Positions 37,252 to 46,719 of a stretch of DNA of 64,000 nt are shown piece by piece (the first letter of the stretch is position 1; each line of letters starts with the position of its first letter). The notes under the pieces were generated by a model. The model was not told the DNA's origin. It made no database searches and was given only the letters and a program-made list of their open reading frames with translations. Source of the DNA: Marinobacter persicus (lineage in GTDB: Bacteria > Pseudomonadota > Gammaproteobacteria > Pseudomonadales > Oleiphilaceae). Location of the stretch: assembly GCF_002934325.1 (NCBI RefSeq), contig NZ_PTIV01000009.1, positions 1 to 64,000 of the forward strand, given 5' to 3'. A program made the position numbers and the translations under genes.

Positions 37252-38160
37252 TCAACCCAGGGACAGAAATACACCCATTAATACCGGCGACAAAAATGAC
37301 AGCAGGAAACCCGACGCAATGGCCACCGGCACACAGGCCAGGCCGCCAGAGCTGCGTATTACCGGCAGGGTGAAATCCATCGCCGTGGCCCCACCGTAGC
37401 CAATGGCAACCGCAGGGCGGGCAGTGATGACCAGCGGGATCAGGGCCAGGGCAATGATCTCGCGGATCACATCGTTAAGAAACGCCACCCCGCCCCAGGC
37501 CGGGCCCAGCGCATCCCCAATCACAATACCGGACAACGAATACCAGCCAAAACCGGAAGCCAGGGCCAGCGCCTGGTACCAGGGCACCTCCAGCCAGGGA
37601 ATGAGCACCAGCCCCGCCAGCAGGGAACTGAACATCAATACCAAGGCAATCCCCAGCCCCTGGCGGTTCATCAAAAGCTTGCGCAATGACAAACCGGCGT
37701 TGCGCAGTTGCAGGCCGATCAGGAACAGCAACAGCATCAGTGCCCCGGTGGCGACATCATCCACCATGGGGAGTTTTGCAAACAGGAAATAGCCCAGCAG
37801 GGCACCTGCCAACACCGCCAGCAATGGCTTGAGCCCGGCCAGGAACAGCCGGCGATAACCCGGACGAACGTCGGACTCGGACGGTGGCAGCGTCATGGGT
37901 TGCCAGCGGTGAAACAGCCACAAGCCAGCGACATTGGCCAGCAAAAGAACAAAGACAAGCCCCAGAACCTGACCGGCCATGGCGGTTAGCTGATCCAGAA
38001 GGCCGTCCATTTGCCCCAGCCCGAGGCCCAGTAGAGCCAGAATGAAATACACCAGACCTTCAACGGTGTAATGAATCACCGTCATCAACCGGCGATTGGA
38101 CAGGGCGAAGGCAAAGCCAAGAAACAAGGGCGCCAGGATCAGCAATGCACCAGTCAACAT
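37252..38160 (-). CDS. lysO: Lysine exporter LysO family protein
   Basis: The 302-residue polytopic membrane protein matches E. coli LysO (YbjE) along its length as recalled, notably LLLFLIGLQLRN, ASGFGWYSLSGI, AFLNDVIREIIALALIP and GGATAMDFTLPV. LysO exports L-lysine and its toxic analogue thialysine. About eight to nine membrane spans are apparent. It lies 36 bp downstream of a DUF2288 gene on the same strand. The 118-bp gap to the SBP start holds no convincing feature beyond a weak GGCAA/TTGCC inverted repeat. Confidence 0.85.
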   Translation of the reverse strand: MLTGALLILAPLFLGFAFALSNRRLMTVIHYTVEGLVYFILALLGLGLGQMDGLLDQLTAMAGQVLGLVFVLLLANVAGLWLFHRWQPMTLPPSESDVRPGYRRLFLAGLKPLLAVLAGALLGYFLFAKLPMVDDVATGALMLLLFLIGLQLRNAGLSLRKLLMNRQGLGIALVLMFSSLLAGLVLIPWLEVPWYQALALASGFGWYSLSGIVIGDALGPAWGGVAFLNDVIREIIALALIPLVITARPAVAIGYGGATAMDFTLPVIRSSGGLACVPVAIASGFLLSFLSPVLMGVFLSLG

Positions 38161-38196
38161 AACGGTGTCCGCAGCGGGTGGGGGGGAGTTGCCGGA

Positions 38197-38517
38197 TCAG
38201 TGCAGATTCTGGCTGGAGCGATCCTGTACCAGCACCCAGGGCGCGATCACCACGGCCCAGAGTTCGGCGTTGCGCTCATACCAGGCACGGGCCAGGTCCG
38301 GCGACACCTCGCCCACCTGGCCATTGCCCAGCCAGTGTTCAAACTGAGCTTTGTTGTCAGCCGACAGTTGCGTGGCCACGTTCAGCAGATCCAGCTCCGG
38401 CGCCACCCGTACCACCTGGCCACGGGCGTAGTAGGTCTGCAGCTCGTGCCAGTGGATACGGGAGGTTTCCAGATTAAGTTTGGCTTTGAGTTCTTCCGGG
38501 GACTCGGGGGATGACAT
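38197..38517 (-). CDS. DUF2288 family protein
   Basis: This is a 106-residue soluble protein. It matches the DUF2288 pattern: an N-terminal LETSRIHWHELQTYYARGQV, a VRVAPELDLLNVA strand and the conserved C-terminal WAVVIAPWVLVQ. The function is unknown. It is upstream of lysO and probably cotranscribed with it. Confidence 0.8.
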   Translation of the reverse strand: MSSPESPEELKAKLNLETSRIHWHELQTYYARGQVVRVAPELDLLNVATQLSADNKAQFEHWLGNGQVGEVSPDLARAWYERNAELWAVVIAPWVLVQDRSSQNLH

Positions 38518-38588
38518 GACGACCTCGATAAACCAGGGTTAACAGTAACCAGTATTGGAAGCGCGCCAGACTAACCGAAATCGCCTCG

Positions 38589-38993
38589 TTACGCACCCTC
38601 ACGACCGGCCAACAACTCCCGGATCTGGTCACCCAGGGTCATGGGGTCAAAGGGTTTGGGTATCACCCCAATCGCGCCCATCGCCCGATATTCCTCAATT
38701 TCCTCCGGCTGCAGGCGAGCGGTCATGAACACCGCCGGTACCGGCAGACCACCCGGGCGTTCCTGCAAGGCACGCAAAGTCTCCGGACCGTCCATGCCTG
38801 GCATCATGACATCCAGCAGTACCAGGTCCGGATGAAAATCATCCACCTGTTCCAGCGCCTGCTGACCGGACTCGCACAGGCGCGCCTCGAACCCGGCAAC
38901 ATCCACCAGGGCCAGTTCCGCCACCGCCCGGATATCCGGGTCATCTTCGACATACAACACACGATCAACCGATTGACGGGGCATTCCCTTCAC
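38589..38993 (-). CDS. Single-domain response regulator (receiver)
   Basis: A 134-residue stand-alone CheY-like receiver with an acidic pair in VEDDPDI, phospho-acceptor Asp in [13 protein letters not shown], Thr in FMTA and Lys in PKPFD. No output domain. It overlaps the upstream REC-HDOD gene by 4 nt (ATGA) and lies in a three-gene phosphorelay-like operon beside a divergent histidine kinase, so it probably acts as a shuttle or sink. Confidence 0.88.
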   Translation of the reverse strand: MKGMPRQSVDRVLYVEDDPDIRAVAELALVDVAGFEARLCESGQQALEQVDDFHPDLVLLDVMMPGMDGPETLRALQERPGGLPVPAVFMTARLQPEEIEEYRAMGAIGVIPKPFDPMTLGDQIRELLAGREGA

Positions 38994-40126
38994 TCCTCGG
39001 CCTTGGTGGCGACATGAACGCCCAATCGATCCAACAGGATCTGGCAGGCTTCCTCTTCCTGACGGCCTTCGGCAATCAGGGCAGCCGCCCGCATGATCAG
39101 CCGATCATTACGAACCGCGTCTTTTTGCAGGAAATGCACGGAGCCAATCAGCTCCCGCAAATCCAGAGACAGCCGCCACTGGACTTTCAGGCGGTTACCA
39201 TAAGGCTGAGCCCAGTCTCTAAGACACTGATCAGCTAGGCCTTCTTCCAGCTGACCACCTTTGGCAATGTACTGGTTGATCACGGAAATGACCGCCAGCT
39301 CCCCCACCCGGCTCAACAGTCCGGCTTTCTGGAACATCACCGGCGGCTTTTTCATGGAAATGGCAATCCGCTGGGCCTCACGCCCGACTTTCAGCGCCTG
39401 CTCCTGATACTTTGCCGCCAGCTCAACCAACTCCGGCGACTTCAGTTGACGCCCCACATCCAGCGACAGCGCCAGAGCCTGATTCAGGGCCATGGAAACA
39501 CCCATCAGGTTGATGGCGTCTTTCAGGGTTTCCACGGGTTTGCCGGTGCGTCGAAACGAGCTGCCGTTCGCCACATCCAGCAGTCGTGTCACCAGCGCCG
39601 GTTGCTCGCGCCAGCGCTCGGACAACTGGGCCGGCGACAGCTCATTGGCACGCTCGATCAGGGCCAGGATCTCGGCCGGGTCCTGTTCCCCCGGCAGCTG
39701 GATGACGTGCTCCAGCGATTCCGTGAGCATCGCCTGCAGGTCCAAATCCTCTGCCGACACCGGACCCGGTTCGATCAGCGCCGCCAGGCGCTCATGAACC
39801 ATTTCGACACTGAACGGCTTGGTGATGTAGCCATTGATGCCGTAATGGGCCGCTTTCAATACCGAATCCCGGTCTGACCGGCCCGACACCATGACAATCG
39901 GCAGTTCACTGTCACGCTCCCGCAGATGGCGAACCAGCTCCAGGCCCGAGCCGTCAGGCAGATTCCAGTCGGTAATCACCAGGTCCAGGTGCTGTCGGCC
40001 TGTTTCCGCGATGGCCTCTTCCAGAAGGAGAAACTTTTTCACCAGTGCACCGGGATAGGCACTGGCGATCACAGTCTCCAGCAACTCCGCTACCAGCTCA
40101 TCGTCTTCAAGTACCAATACGTTCAT
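38990..40126 (-). CDS. Response regulator with HDOD output domain
   Basis: The 378-residue protein has an N-terminal receiver (about 1-120; Asp in LVITDWNLPDG, Lys in ITKPFS) and an HDOD-like helical domain (about 150-340; the typical Asn-rich stretch TRLLDVANGSSFRRTG followed by DAINLMGV). HDOD proteins act as non-catalytic scaffolds in signalling and motility. It lies between a Hpt-REC-GGDEF gene (24-bp gap) and a single receiver gene (4-nt overlap). Confidence 0.87.
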   Translation of the reverse strand: MNVLVLEDDELVAELLETVIASAYPGALVKKFLLLEEAIAETGRQHLDLVITDWNLPDGSGLELVRHLRERDSELPIVMVSGRSDRDSVLKAAHYGINGYITKPFSVEMVHERLAALIEPGPVSAEDLDLQAMLTESLEHVIQLPGEQDPAEILALIERANELSPAQLSERWREQPALVTRLLDVANGSSFRRTGKPVETLKDAINLMGVSMALNQALALSLDVGRQLKSPELVELAAKYQEQALKVGREAQRIAISMKKPPVMFQKAGLLSRVGELAVISVINQYIAKGGQLEEGLADQCLRDWAQPYGNRLKVQWRLSLDLRELIGSVHFLQKDAVRNDRLIMRAAALIAEGRQEEEACQILLDRLGVHVATKAEE

Positions 40127-40150
40127 ACATGGGGGTCCAGCAGAAATACG

Positions 40151-41818
40151 TCACTCATCACCAGCCACGGTGACGCCATTACGCCCGGCACGTTTACGTT
40201 GATACAGTGCCTGGTCAGCCGCATCGACGGCATCATCTCCCACACTGTGATCGTTAATGGCCGCCACCCCGGCCGACAGGGTGACACCAAACGTTTCCTG
40301 ATTGCAGTTGAACGTCAGTTGCCCAAACGCCTCGGCAATCTCGGTGAACAGGCGGCGGGCGGCTTCGGTATCACAGTGCGGTAGCACCACGAGAAATTCC
40401 TCGCCACCGTATCGGCCAATCATATCGGTTTCACGCAGGCGGTTACGCAGGGTATTGGCCAGGGCCTTGATCACCACATCACCACACCGGTGACCATAGG
40501 TATCGTTAATCTTCTTGAAGTGGTCCAGATCCACCATCACCGCGCTGGCGGCGTGACCATCCCGGCGACAACGGGCCAGCTCCTTTTCCACTTCCTGCTT
40601 GATCAGTGAGTGTTTCAGCAGGCCGGTCAGGCTGTCCCGGTTCATCAGCCGGGACAGCTGCCGGGCCCGGAAACACCGGATCAACACCGCCCGTACCAGG
40701 TAGCTGTCCGACACCGGTTTCATCAGAAATTCATCGGCTCCCCGAGACAAGGCCTCCAATTGGCTATCGGGATCATCTTCCGATGACAGATAGATGATCG
40801 GCAAGCTCAGCCATTGAGGATCGAAACGTACCATTCTTGCCAGGGTCACACCGGAATACTGCCCCAACTGCACGTCCATCAGCAGGATATCCGGCTGGAA
40901 CGATGACAACTCTGACATTAGTTGCATCGGATCATTTACCCACAGCACATCAACGCCAGCTGCACGTAAAACCAGGGCATAATGTTCGGCCAGCTCGAGA
41001 TCATCCTCGACAAGAACGACTCGCCCGTGCACACGGGTGCTCCGCTCAAGCGCCAGGTACTCAATACGCTCGGCCAATTCCGAGAGATCAGGTGACCGAC
41101 CAAAGAAACCATCCGCTCCCAAGGCGGCTACCCTGTAACGACTGCCAAAAGAAAGGTCTTCACTAAGGCACACGACAGGCAGGCGACGTACCTGATCCGA
41201 AGGGCTGGCGTCACGGGCACGAATAACGCCTTCAATTCGTACGGACGCGCATAAAATGACGGTGGCGGTCTGGAGCTCCCCAGCCAGGACGGCAATGAGT
41301 TCCGGGTCTGTTTCATGACGAACCTGACAATCAAAGCCGTAAGCAGCCAGAGCCTTGTCAAGCCATTGGGGATCGGTCTTCCCCGCAGGCACGATCAGCA
41401 CTCGGACCCGCACCCCATGACTGCCTTCCGGCCGTTCGACGGCTCCTTGCGCGCTCTCATCGTTCGTAACTTGCGCTGGTAATGGTGGGCTTTCCAGCAT
41501 GGTTCGGAGGGCCAGAATCCTCTCCACCGCCAGACTGGAGGCCTCCTGAAGGCTTCCATCATCGGCCCTTGCTTCCAGCATGTTTTCCAGGCTCCGGGCC
41601 GCCTGCCCCAACTCCGGAAAACCAAAGGTGCCCGCCGAGCCGGCCAACCGGTGCAGGCGGGAACAGACATCGGCCAGCACGGCGCCGTCCGCCCCTTCGC
41701 CTTCAAGCAGTTGTGCCCGTTGCTCCAGGGCTTTCAGATCGTCGGTGGCGCGCTCTGCGAAGCGCTTGCGCAATTCCGCCAGTCGCGATGACACATCACC
41801 GGAGGCTGCTGATACCAT
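40151..41818 (-). CDS. Hpt-receiver-GGDEF diguanylate cyclase
   Basis: From the ATG at 41818 the protein has 555 residues. An Hpt domain comes first (phospho-His in CSRLHRLAGSAGTFG, about residue 56). A degenerate receiver-like segment (about 135-260) and a complete receiver (about 265-385; Asp in ILLMDVQLGQYSG, Lys in FLMKPVS) follow. The C-terminal GGDEF domain has YGGEEF and an RETD inhibitory site. This predicts c-di-GMP synthesis controlled by phosphotransfer, like PleD/WspR relatives. The frame remains open about 220 codons upstream, but that part overlaps the divergent kinase gene and has no domain. Divergent histidine kinase at 41927 is a likely phosphodonor. Confidence 0.87.
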   Translation of the reverse strand: MVSAASGDVSSRLAELRKRFAERATDDLKALEQRAQLLEGEGADGAVLADVCSRLHRLAGSAGTFGFPELGQAARSLENMLEARADDGSLQEASSLAVERILALRTMLESPPLPAQVTNDESAQGAVERPEGSHGVRVRVLIVPAGKTDPQWLDKALAAYGFDCQVRHETDPELIAVLAGELQTATVILCASVRIEGVIRARDASPSDQVRRLPVVCLSEDLSFGSRYRVAALGADGFFGRSPDLSELAERIEYLALERSTRVHGRVVLVEDDLELAEHYALVLRAAGVDVLWVNDPMQLMSELSSFQPDILLMDVQLGQYSGVTLARMVRFDPQWLSLPIIYLSSEDDPDSQLEALSRGADEFLMKPVSDSYLVRAVLIRCFRARQLSRLMNRDSLTGLLKHSLIKQEVEKELARCRRDGHAASAVMVDLDHFKKINDTYGHRCGDVVIKALANTLRNRLRETDMIGRYGGEEFLVVLPHCDTEAARRLFTEIAEAFGQLTFNCNQETFGVTLSAGVAAINDHSVGDDAVDAADQALYQRKRAGRNGVTVAGDE

Positions 41819-41926
41819 CGTAACTTTTCTACCCAATATCGATTCAGGTTGGTTGAAAAATCCTCTACTCTGCGATTCATAAAAACATGTTTGAACCGCT
41901 GGTGCCATTACCACTTGGGGGTACGA

Positions 41927-43687
41927 TTGAAAAACCTGTCTTTCGGCAGTCGCTTTGCGCTTATTGCTGTCTGCAGCACGATACTTACCGTGGCCCTGCT
42001 GGCCACCACCGCCTACCAACAATTGGTGGCCGATTTTGAAGCGGTGCTGACCCAGCGCCAGCAACTGGAAACAGAAACTTACGCCCGGCGCGTCAACCAG
42101 CGGCTGCAGGTTCGGCTGAGCGCCCTGGGCGCGCTGGCCTCGCAGATGACCGATGGCAAACAACTGCTGCCCATCGACACCCTGGAAAAGTTGCTCGACC
42201 GCCAGACCGTACTCAAGGACTATTTTGACCTGGGGCTGATGGTGTTCGATAAAAACGCCGTGGCGATTGCCGAAGACCGCTATGTGGAAAACCGGCTGGG
42301 CACCTCCTACGCCGACCGCCCACACTTCAAGGCAGCGCTGAAGGATGAGATCCCCTACATCAGCCGCCCGATCGTCGGCCGTACCACCGACACACTGCTG
42401 ATATCCTTCCTTTACCCCATTCACAGCAATGAGGGCGAGCTTCTGGGTTTTGCTGGCGGGATCATTGACCTGAACCACACCCAGCTACTACCCGAGCCCG
42501 GCGATCTGCTTGAGCATGCGGTCTTCCAGGTACTGGATACCAAGCACTTTACCCGGGTCGATTCGGTTTCCCACGACAACCTGACCCCCGAGCTGCCGCC
42601 GCCCGGGGACTCCGCCCTGGTCGATGCTGCTCTCTCCGGCATAACCACCGGTGTCGTGAAAGATCAATCCGGCCAACGCTGGATCTACGCGACCCGACAC
42701 CTGGAACGGGTCGGCTGGCTGTTCCTGCGCGCCGTGCCCTACGATCAGGCGCTGGCACCTGCCCGGGCCTCGTTCACCCAGTTCGTGACCATCAGTGTGA
42801 TTGTACTGCTGGCCATGGCAATGCTGGTTCTGGGCCTGTCACGCACTGTCTCAAAACCGCTGGAGCAGATGGCGGCCAAAATGCGACGCATGACCGACCA
42901 CATGGATAAACCCGGCCGCCTGAGAGAACAGGGCGCCCCGGAAATCCGCAGTGTGGCCCGGGCCTTCAATCAACTGATGGACGAGCGGGAGGCTCTGGAT
43001 AAGCTGAAAAGCCACTTTGTCTCGAATGTCAGCCACGAACTGAGAACGCCACTGACCTCCATAAATGGCTCCTTGAAATTGTTGGCCTCGGGCAAGACCG
43101 GCGACCTGACGGATAAAGCCAACAATATGGTTCATGTGGCGCTGCGCAACAGTGAGCAGCTGCAACGCCTGATCTCCGATCTACTGGATTTCAACAAGGT
43201 GGTGGCCGGAGAACTGACCGTGCATCCCGAACCACTGACAGTAGCGGACGTGCTCAAGGAAGCGGGCAGCGCCACGGCTTCCTACGCCGAGGCCCACAGC
43301 GTCCGCATTGAGATGGGCTCAATACCGGAGGGCCAGGTTCTGGCCGACCCTCACCGGGTTCGACAGATACTGGATAATTTCATCAGTAACGCCTGCAAAT
43401 TCGCTCCTGCGGGAACGACCGTTACCCTTTCAGCCGAACGGGAAGAGAACGAGCGGATCCGCCTGATCGTGGCCGATCAGGGAGCAGGCGTGCCCGAGCA
43501 CTTCCTCGCCCGATTGTTCCAGCGCTTCGCCCAGGCGGAGTCGCATTCCAGCCGGGCCAAGTCCGGCACCGGATTGGGGCTGGCCATTTGCCAGGAGCTC
43601 GCCCACCTGATGGGTGGCGAGGTGGGGTATTACTACCGCAACGGTGCCCATTTCTGGGTGGCACTGCCCTGCGTAAAAGATGACTAA
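41927..43687 (+). CDS. Membrane sensor histidine kinase with periplasmic Cache-like domain
   Basis: From the TTG at 41927 (GGGGG upstream) the protein has 586 residues. The first span is about 8-28; a periplasmic dCache-like domain (about 30-275; the DRPHFKAAL and GFAGGIIDL region) follows, then a second span, HAMP, HisKA (phospho-His in VSNVSHELRTPL) and a HATPase (FISNACKFAPAG, DQGAGVP, GTGLGLAICQE). The open frame extends to 41849 but the membrane segment begins at the TTG. It is divergent from the Hpt-REC-GGDEF operon over a gap of about 108 bp and probably controls it. A good terminator follows. Confidence 0.85.
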   Translation: MKNLSFGSRFALIAVCSTILTVALLATTAYQQLVADFEAVLTQRQQLETETYARRVNQRLQVRLSALGALASQMTDGKQLLPIDTLEKLLDRQTVLKDYFDLGLMVFDKNAVAIAEDRYVENRLGTSYADRPHFKAALKDEIPYISRPIVGRTTDTLLISFLYPIHSNEGELLGFAGGIIDLNHTQLLPEPGDLLEHAVFQVLDTKHFTRVDSVSHDNLTPELPPPGDSALVDAALSGITTGVVKDQSGQRWIYATRHLERVGWLFLRAVPYDQALAPARASFTQFVTISVIVLLAMAMLVLGLSRTVSKPLEQMAAKMRRMTDHMDKPGRLREQGAPEIRSVARAFNQLMDEREALDKLKSHFVSNVSHELRTPLTSINGSLKLLASGKTGDLTDKANNMVHVALRNSEQLQRLISDLLDFNKVVAGELTVHPEPLTVADVLKEAGSATASYAEAHSVRIEMGSIPEGQVLADPHRVRQILDNFISNACKFAPAGTTVTLSAEREENERIRLIVADQGAGVPEHFLARLFQRFAQAESHSSRAKSGTGLGLAICQELAHLMGGEVGYYYRNGAHFWVALPCVKDD

Positions 43688-43703
43688 AGCGCTCGGGCAG
43701 ACA

Positions 43704-43735
43704 CAACAAAGCCGGCGAAAACGCCGGCTTTGTTG
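43704..43735. terminator. Bidirectional Rho-independent terminator
   Basis: CAACAAAGCCGGCG (43704-43717) and its perfect complement at 43722-43735 form a 14-bp stem with an AAAA loop. The stem bases supply T-rich tracts on both strands. It lies between the convergent kinase and acnA genes. Confidence 0.85.
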
Positions 43736-43757
43736 GTTCGCTGCAGCAAGTTAACAA

Positions 43758-46520
43758 TCAGGCCTTTTTCAGCATTTCCCGCACCACATAGTGCAGGATA
43801 CCGCCATGCTTGAAGTAAGTAGCCTCATTCGCCGTATCGATCCGTGATTTCAGCTCGCAGCTTTCGGTGGACCCATCCTTGTAGGTCACGGTCATGGTCA
43901 GGGTCTGGCCCGGCGTGATCTCGCCAGACAGCCCCTCGATGCTGATGGTTTCTTCACCGGTCAGCTTCAGGCTCTTGCGGTCCGTGCCTTCCGGGAACTG
44001 CAGGGGCATCACGCCCATGCCGATCAGGTTGGAGCGGTGAATCCGCTCGTAGGATTCCGCCACCACGGCTTTCACGCCCAATAGGCGGGTGCCCTTGGCG
44101 GCCCAGTCCCTGCTGGAGCCGGTGCCGTATTCCTTGCCGGCAATGACCACCAGCGGCGTGCCCTGCTCCTGATACTTCATGGCGGCGTCGTAGATGGGCA
44201 TTTGCTCACCGTCGGGCACGTACTTGGTGAAGCCACCTTCCACATCGTCCAGCATCTCGTTCTTGATGCGTACGTTGGCGAAGGTGCCGCGCATCATCAC
44301 TTCGTGGTTACCCCGGCGCGAGCCGTAGGAGTTGAAGTCTTTGGGCTCCACGCCCTGCGCCTGCAGGTACTTACCCGCCGGGGTGTCGGGCTTGAACGAG
44401 CCGGCCGGGGAAATGTGGTCGGTGGTCACCGAATCCCCCAGCATGGCCAGGATATGGGCATCCTTGATGTCTTCCAGCGGTTCAGGCTCTTCCTTCAGGC
44501 CCTCGAAAAACGGCGGATGCTGGATGTAGGTGGATTTGTCGCTCCACTCGTATACCTTGCTCTCCGGCACCTTGAGGGACTTCCAGGTGTCATCGCCTTC
44601 GAACACTTCGGCGTATTCCTTACGGAACATGTCGGTTTTCACCTGCTCCACCGCCTCGGCAATTTCCGCCTGGCTGGGCCAGATGTCGCTCAGGTAGACC
44701 GGGTTGCCGTCCTTGTCTTCGCCCAGGGAGTCCTGGGTCAGGTCCACCCGAACGTTGCCAGCCAGCGCGTAAGCCACTACCAGGGGCGGGGACGCCAGCC
44801 AGTTGGTTTTCACCAGCGGATGCACACGGCCCTCAAAGTTGCGGTTGCCGGACAGCACCGAGGCCACGGTCAGGTCACCGTCGTTGATGGCCTTTTCCAC
44901 CGCATCCGGCAAAGGGCCAGAGTTACCAATGCAGGTAGTGCAGCCGTAACCCACGAGATTGAAACCGAGCTTGTCCAGGTCCTCCTGCAAACCGGCAACT
45001 TTCAGGTAGTCGGTGACCACCTTGGAGCCCGGCGCCAGGGAGGTTTTCACCCAGGGTTTGGTGCCCAGGCCTTTTTCCACCGCTTTCTTGGCCATCAGGC
45101 CGGCGGCCATCATCACACTTGGGTTGGAGGTGTTGGTACAGGAGGTAATAGCGGCAATCACCACAGCGCCGGGGTCCAGACGGGTCTGCTCCCCTTTCAT
45201 GTGCAATGGCTGGCTGGCCGGATGCTCGAAATACGCATCTTCGGCACCAACGGCCGTGCCACCACCTTCCGATTCCAGCTTCTCGGTTCCGTTGGATGGC
45301 GAGCCTTCGGCGGTTTCCATCAACAACTCAAACGAGCGCTTCATGTTTTTCAGGGCAACACGGTCCTGCGGACGTTTGGGGCCCGCAAGACTGGCTTCCA
45401 CATCGCCCATGTCCAGCTCCAGGGTGTCGCTGTAAACCGGCTCATGACCCGGTTCGCGCCACAGACCCTGAGCCTTGGCATAGGCTTCCACCAGTTCCAG
45501 CTGCTCTTCCTCGCGGCCGGTCAGGCGCATGTAGGTGATGGTCTGCTCATCCACCGGGAAGAACGCGCAGGTCGCACCAAACTCCGGCGACATGTTGGAA
45601 ATGGTGGCCCGGTCGGCCACCGGCATGTCTTTGAGGCCGTCGCCGTAGAACTCCACAAACTTACCCACCACGCCTTTCTTGCGCAGCATTTCGGTAACGG
45701 TCAGCACCAGGTCGGTGGCGGTGATGCCTTCACGCAGTTTACCGGTGATCTTGAAGCCGATGACCTCGGGAATCAGCATGGACACCGGCTGGCCCAGCAT
45801 GGCGGCTTCCGCTTCGATGCCACCCACGCCCCAGCCGAGGATGCCCAACCCGTTGATCATGGTGGTGTGGGAATCGGTACCCACCAGCGTGTCCGGGTAG
45901 GCGATGGTCTTGCCATCCACCTCTTTCTGCCACACAGTCTGGCCCAGATACTCCAGGTTGACCTGGTGGCAGATACCGGTACCAGGCGGCACCACGCGGA
46001 AGTTGTCGAAGGCCTGCTGGCCCCAACGCAGGAACTCATAGCGCTCTTCATTGCGCTCCATCTCGATGGCCACGTTGTCCTTGAAGGACTTGGGTGTGCC
46101 ATATTCATCCACCATCACCGAGTGGTCGATGATCAGGTCTACCGGTGACAGCGGGTTGATCATGGCCGGGTCCTTTCCGGCGGCCTTAACAGCCTCCCGC
46201 ATGGCGGCCAGATCGACCACGCCCGGCACCCCGGTGAAGTCCTGCATCAGCACCCGGGCCGGGCGATACTGGATCTCGGTATCGGAACGGCGGTCTTTCA
46301 GCCACTGGGCCATGGCATCAATGTGGGAGCGGTCCACCGTGCTGTCGTCTTCGTTGCGCAGCAGGTTTTCAGTCAGAACTTTCAGGGAATATGGCAGGCG
46401 ATCCAGGTCGCCCAGAGTGTCTGAAGCTTTCGGCAAGCTGTAATAGTGATAGGTCTTGCCGGCGGCTTCCAGGGTGGAGAGGGTACTCAGGCTGTCTTTA
46501 CTCAATGGGGTACTCGACAT
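43758..46520 (-). CDS. acnA: Aconitate hydratase A
   Basis: This TCA-cycle enzyme interconverts citrate and isocitrate. The 920-residue protein shows the AcnA/IRP layout and the [4Fe-4S] ligands: a Cys in [13 protein letters not shown] and the CTTC pair in [14 protein letters not shown]. Substrate-binding blocks include [13 protein letters not shown] and [10 protein letters not shown]. The C-terminal swivel domain is present. A strong AGGAGG precedes the ATG. Aconitase sits alone among signalling genes; there is no TCA neighbour. Confidence 0.97.
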   Translation of the reverse strand: MSSTPLSKDSLSTLSTLEAAGKTYHYYSLPKASDTLGDLDRLPYSLKVLTENLLRNEDDSTVDRSHIDAMAQWLKDRRSDTEIQYRPARVLMQDFTGVPGVVDLAAMREAVKAAGKDPAMINPLSPVDLIIDHSVMVDEYGTPKSFKDNVAIEMERNEERYEFLRWGQQAFDNFRVVPPGTGICHQVNLEYLGQTVWQKEVDGKTIAYPDTLVGTDSHTTMINGLGILGWGVGGIEAEAAMLGQPVSMLIPEVIGFKITGKLREGITATDLVLTVTEMLRKKGVVGKFVEFYGDGLKDMPVADRATISNMSPEFGATCAFFPVDEQTITYMRLTGREEEQLELVEAYAKAQGLWREPGHEPVYSDTLELDMGDVEASLAGPKRPQDRVALKNMKRSFELLMETAEGSPSNGTEKLESEGGGTAVGAEDAYFEHPASQPLHMKGEQTRLDPGAVVIAAITSCTNTSNPSVMMAAGLMAKKAVEKGLGTKPWVKTSLAPGSKVVTDYLKVAGLQEDLDKLGFNLVGYGCTTCIGNSGPLPDAVEKAINDGDLTVASVLSGNRNFEGRVHPLVKTNWLASPPLVVAYALAGNVRVDLTQDSLGEDKDGNPVYLSDIWPSQAEIAEAVEQVKTDMFRKEYAEVFEGDDTWKSLKVPESKVYEWSDKSTYIQHPPFFEGLKEEPEPLEDIKDAHILAMLGDSVTTDHISPAGSFKPDTPAGKYLQAQGVEPKDFNSYGSRRGNHEVMMRGTFANVRIKNEMLDDVEGGFTKYVPDGEQMPIYDAAMKYQEQGTPLVVIAGKEYGTGSSRDWAAKGTRLLGVKAVVAESYERIHRSNLIGMGVMPLQFPEGTDRKSLKLTGEETISIEGLSGEITPGQTLTMTVTYKDGSTESCELKSRIDTANEATYFKHGGILHYVVREMLKKA

Positions 46521-46650
46521 GCGGTGCCTCCTCTGATGGTGAAACCTCCTTTAACTATTGCATCGAATAGCCAGACTTCAACTCCAAACCATTTATGCCC
46601 TCTATTCGTATCATGAATAGCCGATAACTCAGGGGTAAGGACAATTCCTC

Positions 46651-46688
46651 GTTGACACACTCACTCGTGTCTTTAAAGTTGACACACT
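46651..46688 (+). promoter_or_regulatory. Direct repeat GTTGACACACT, candidate promoter/operator
   Basis: GTTGACACACT occurs at 46651-46661 and 46678-46688 (27-bp period). The first copy contains TTGACA (46652-46657), with TAAAGT at 46674-46679 (16-bp spacer). The 199-bp gap between acnA and the PAS-GGDEF gene is otherwise featureless apart from acnA's ribosome-binding site. Confidence 0.5.
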
Positions 46689-46719
46689 TTTTGAACCGCA
46701 CAAATCCGCAGGCCAGACT

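Noticed and set aside
41819..42478. N-terminal extension of the Hpt-REC-GGDEF protein
   Set aside because: The frame stays open, but it would run antisense through the start and periplasmic domain of the kinase gene and contains no domain. The ATG at 41818 opens directly onto the Hpt region.
44202..46148. Long plus-strand open frame (648 codons)
   Set aside because: It is antisense to acnA and has no domain; the composition mirrors the complementary strand of the aconitase gene.
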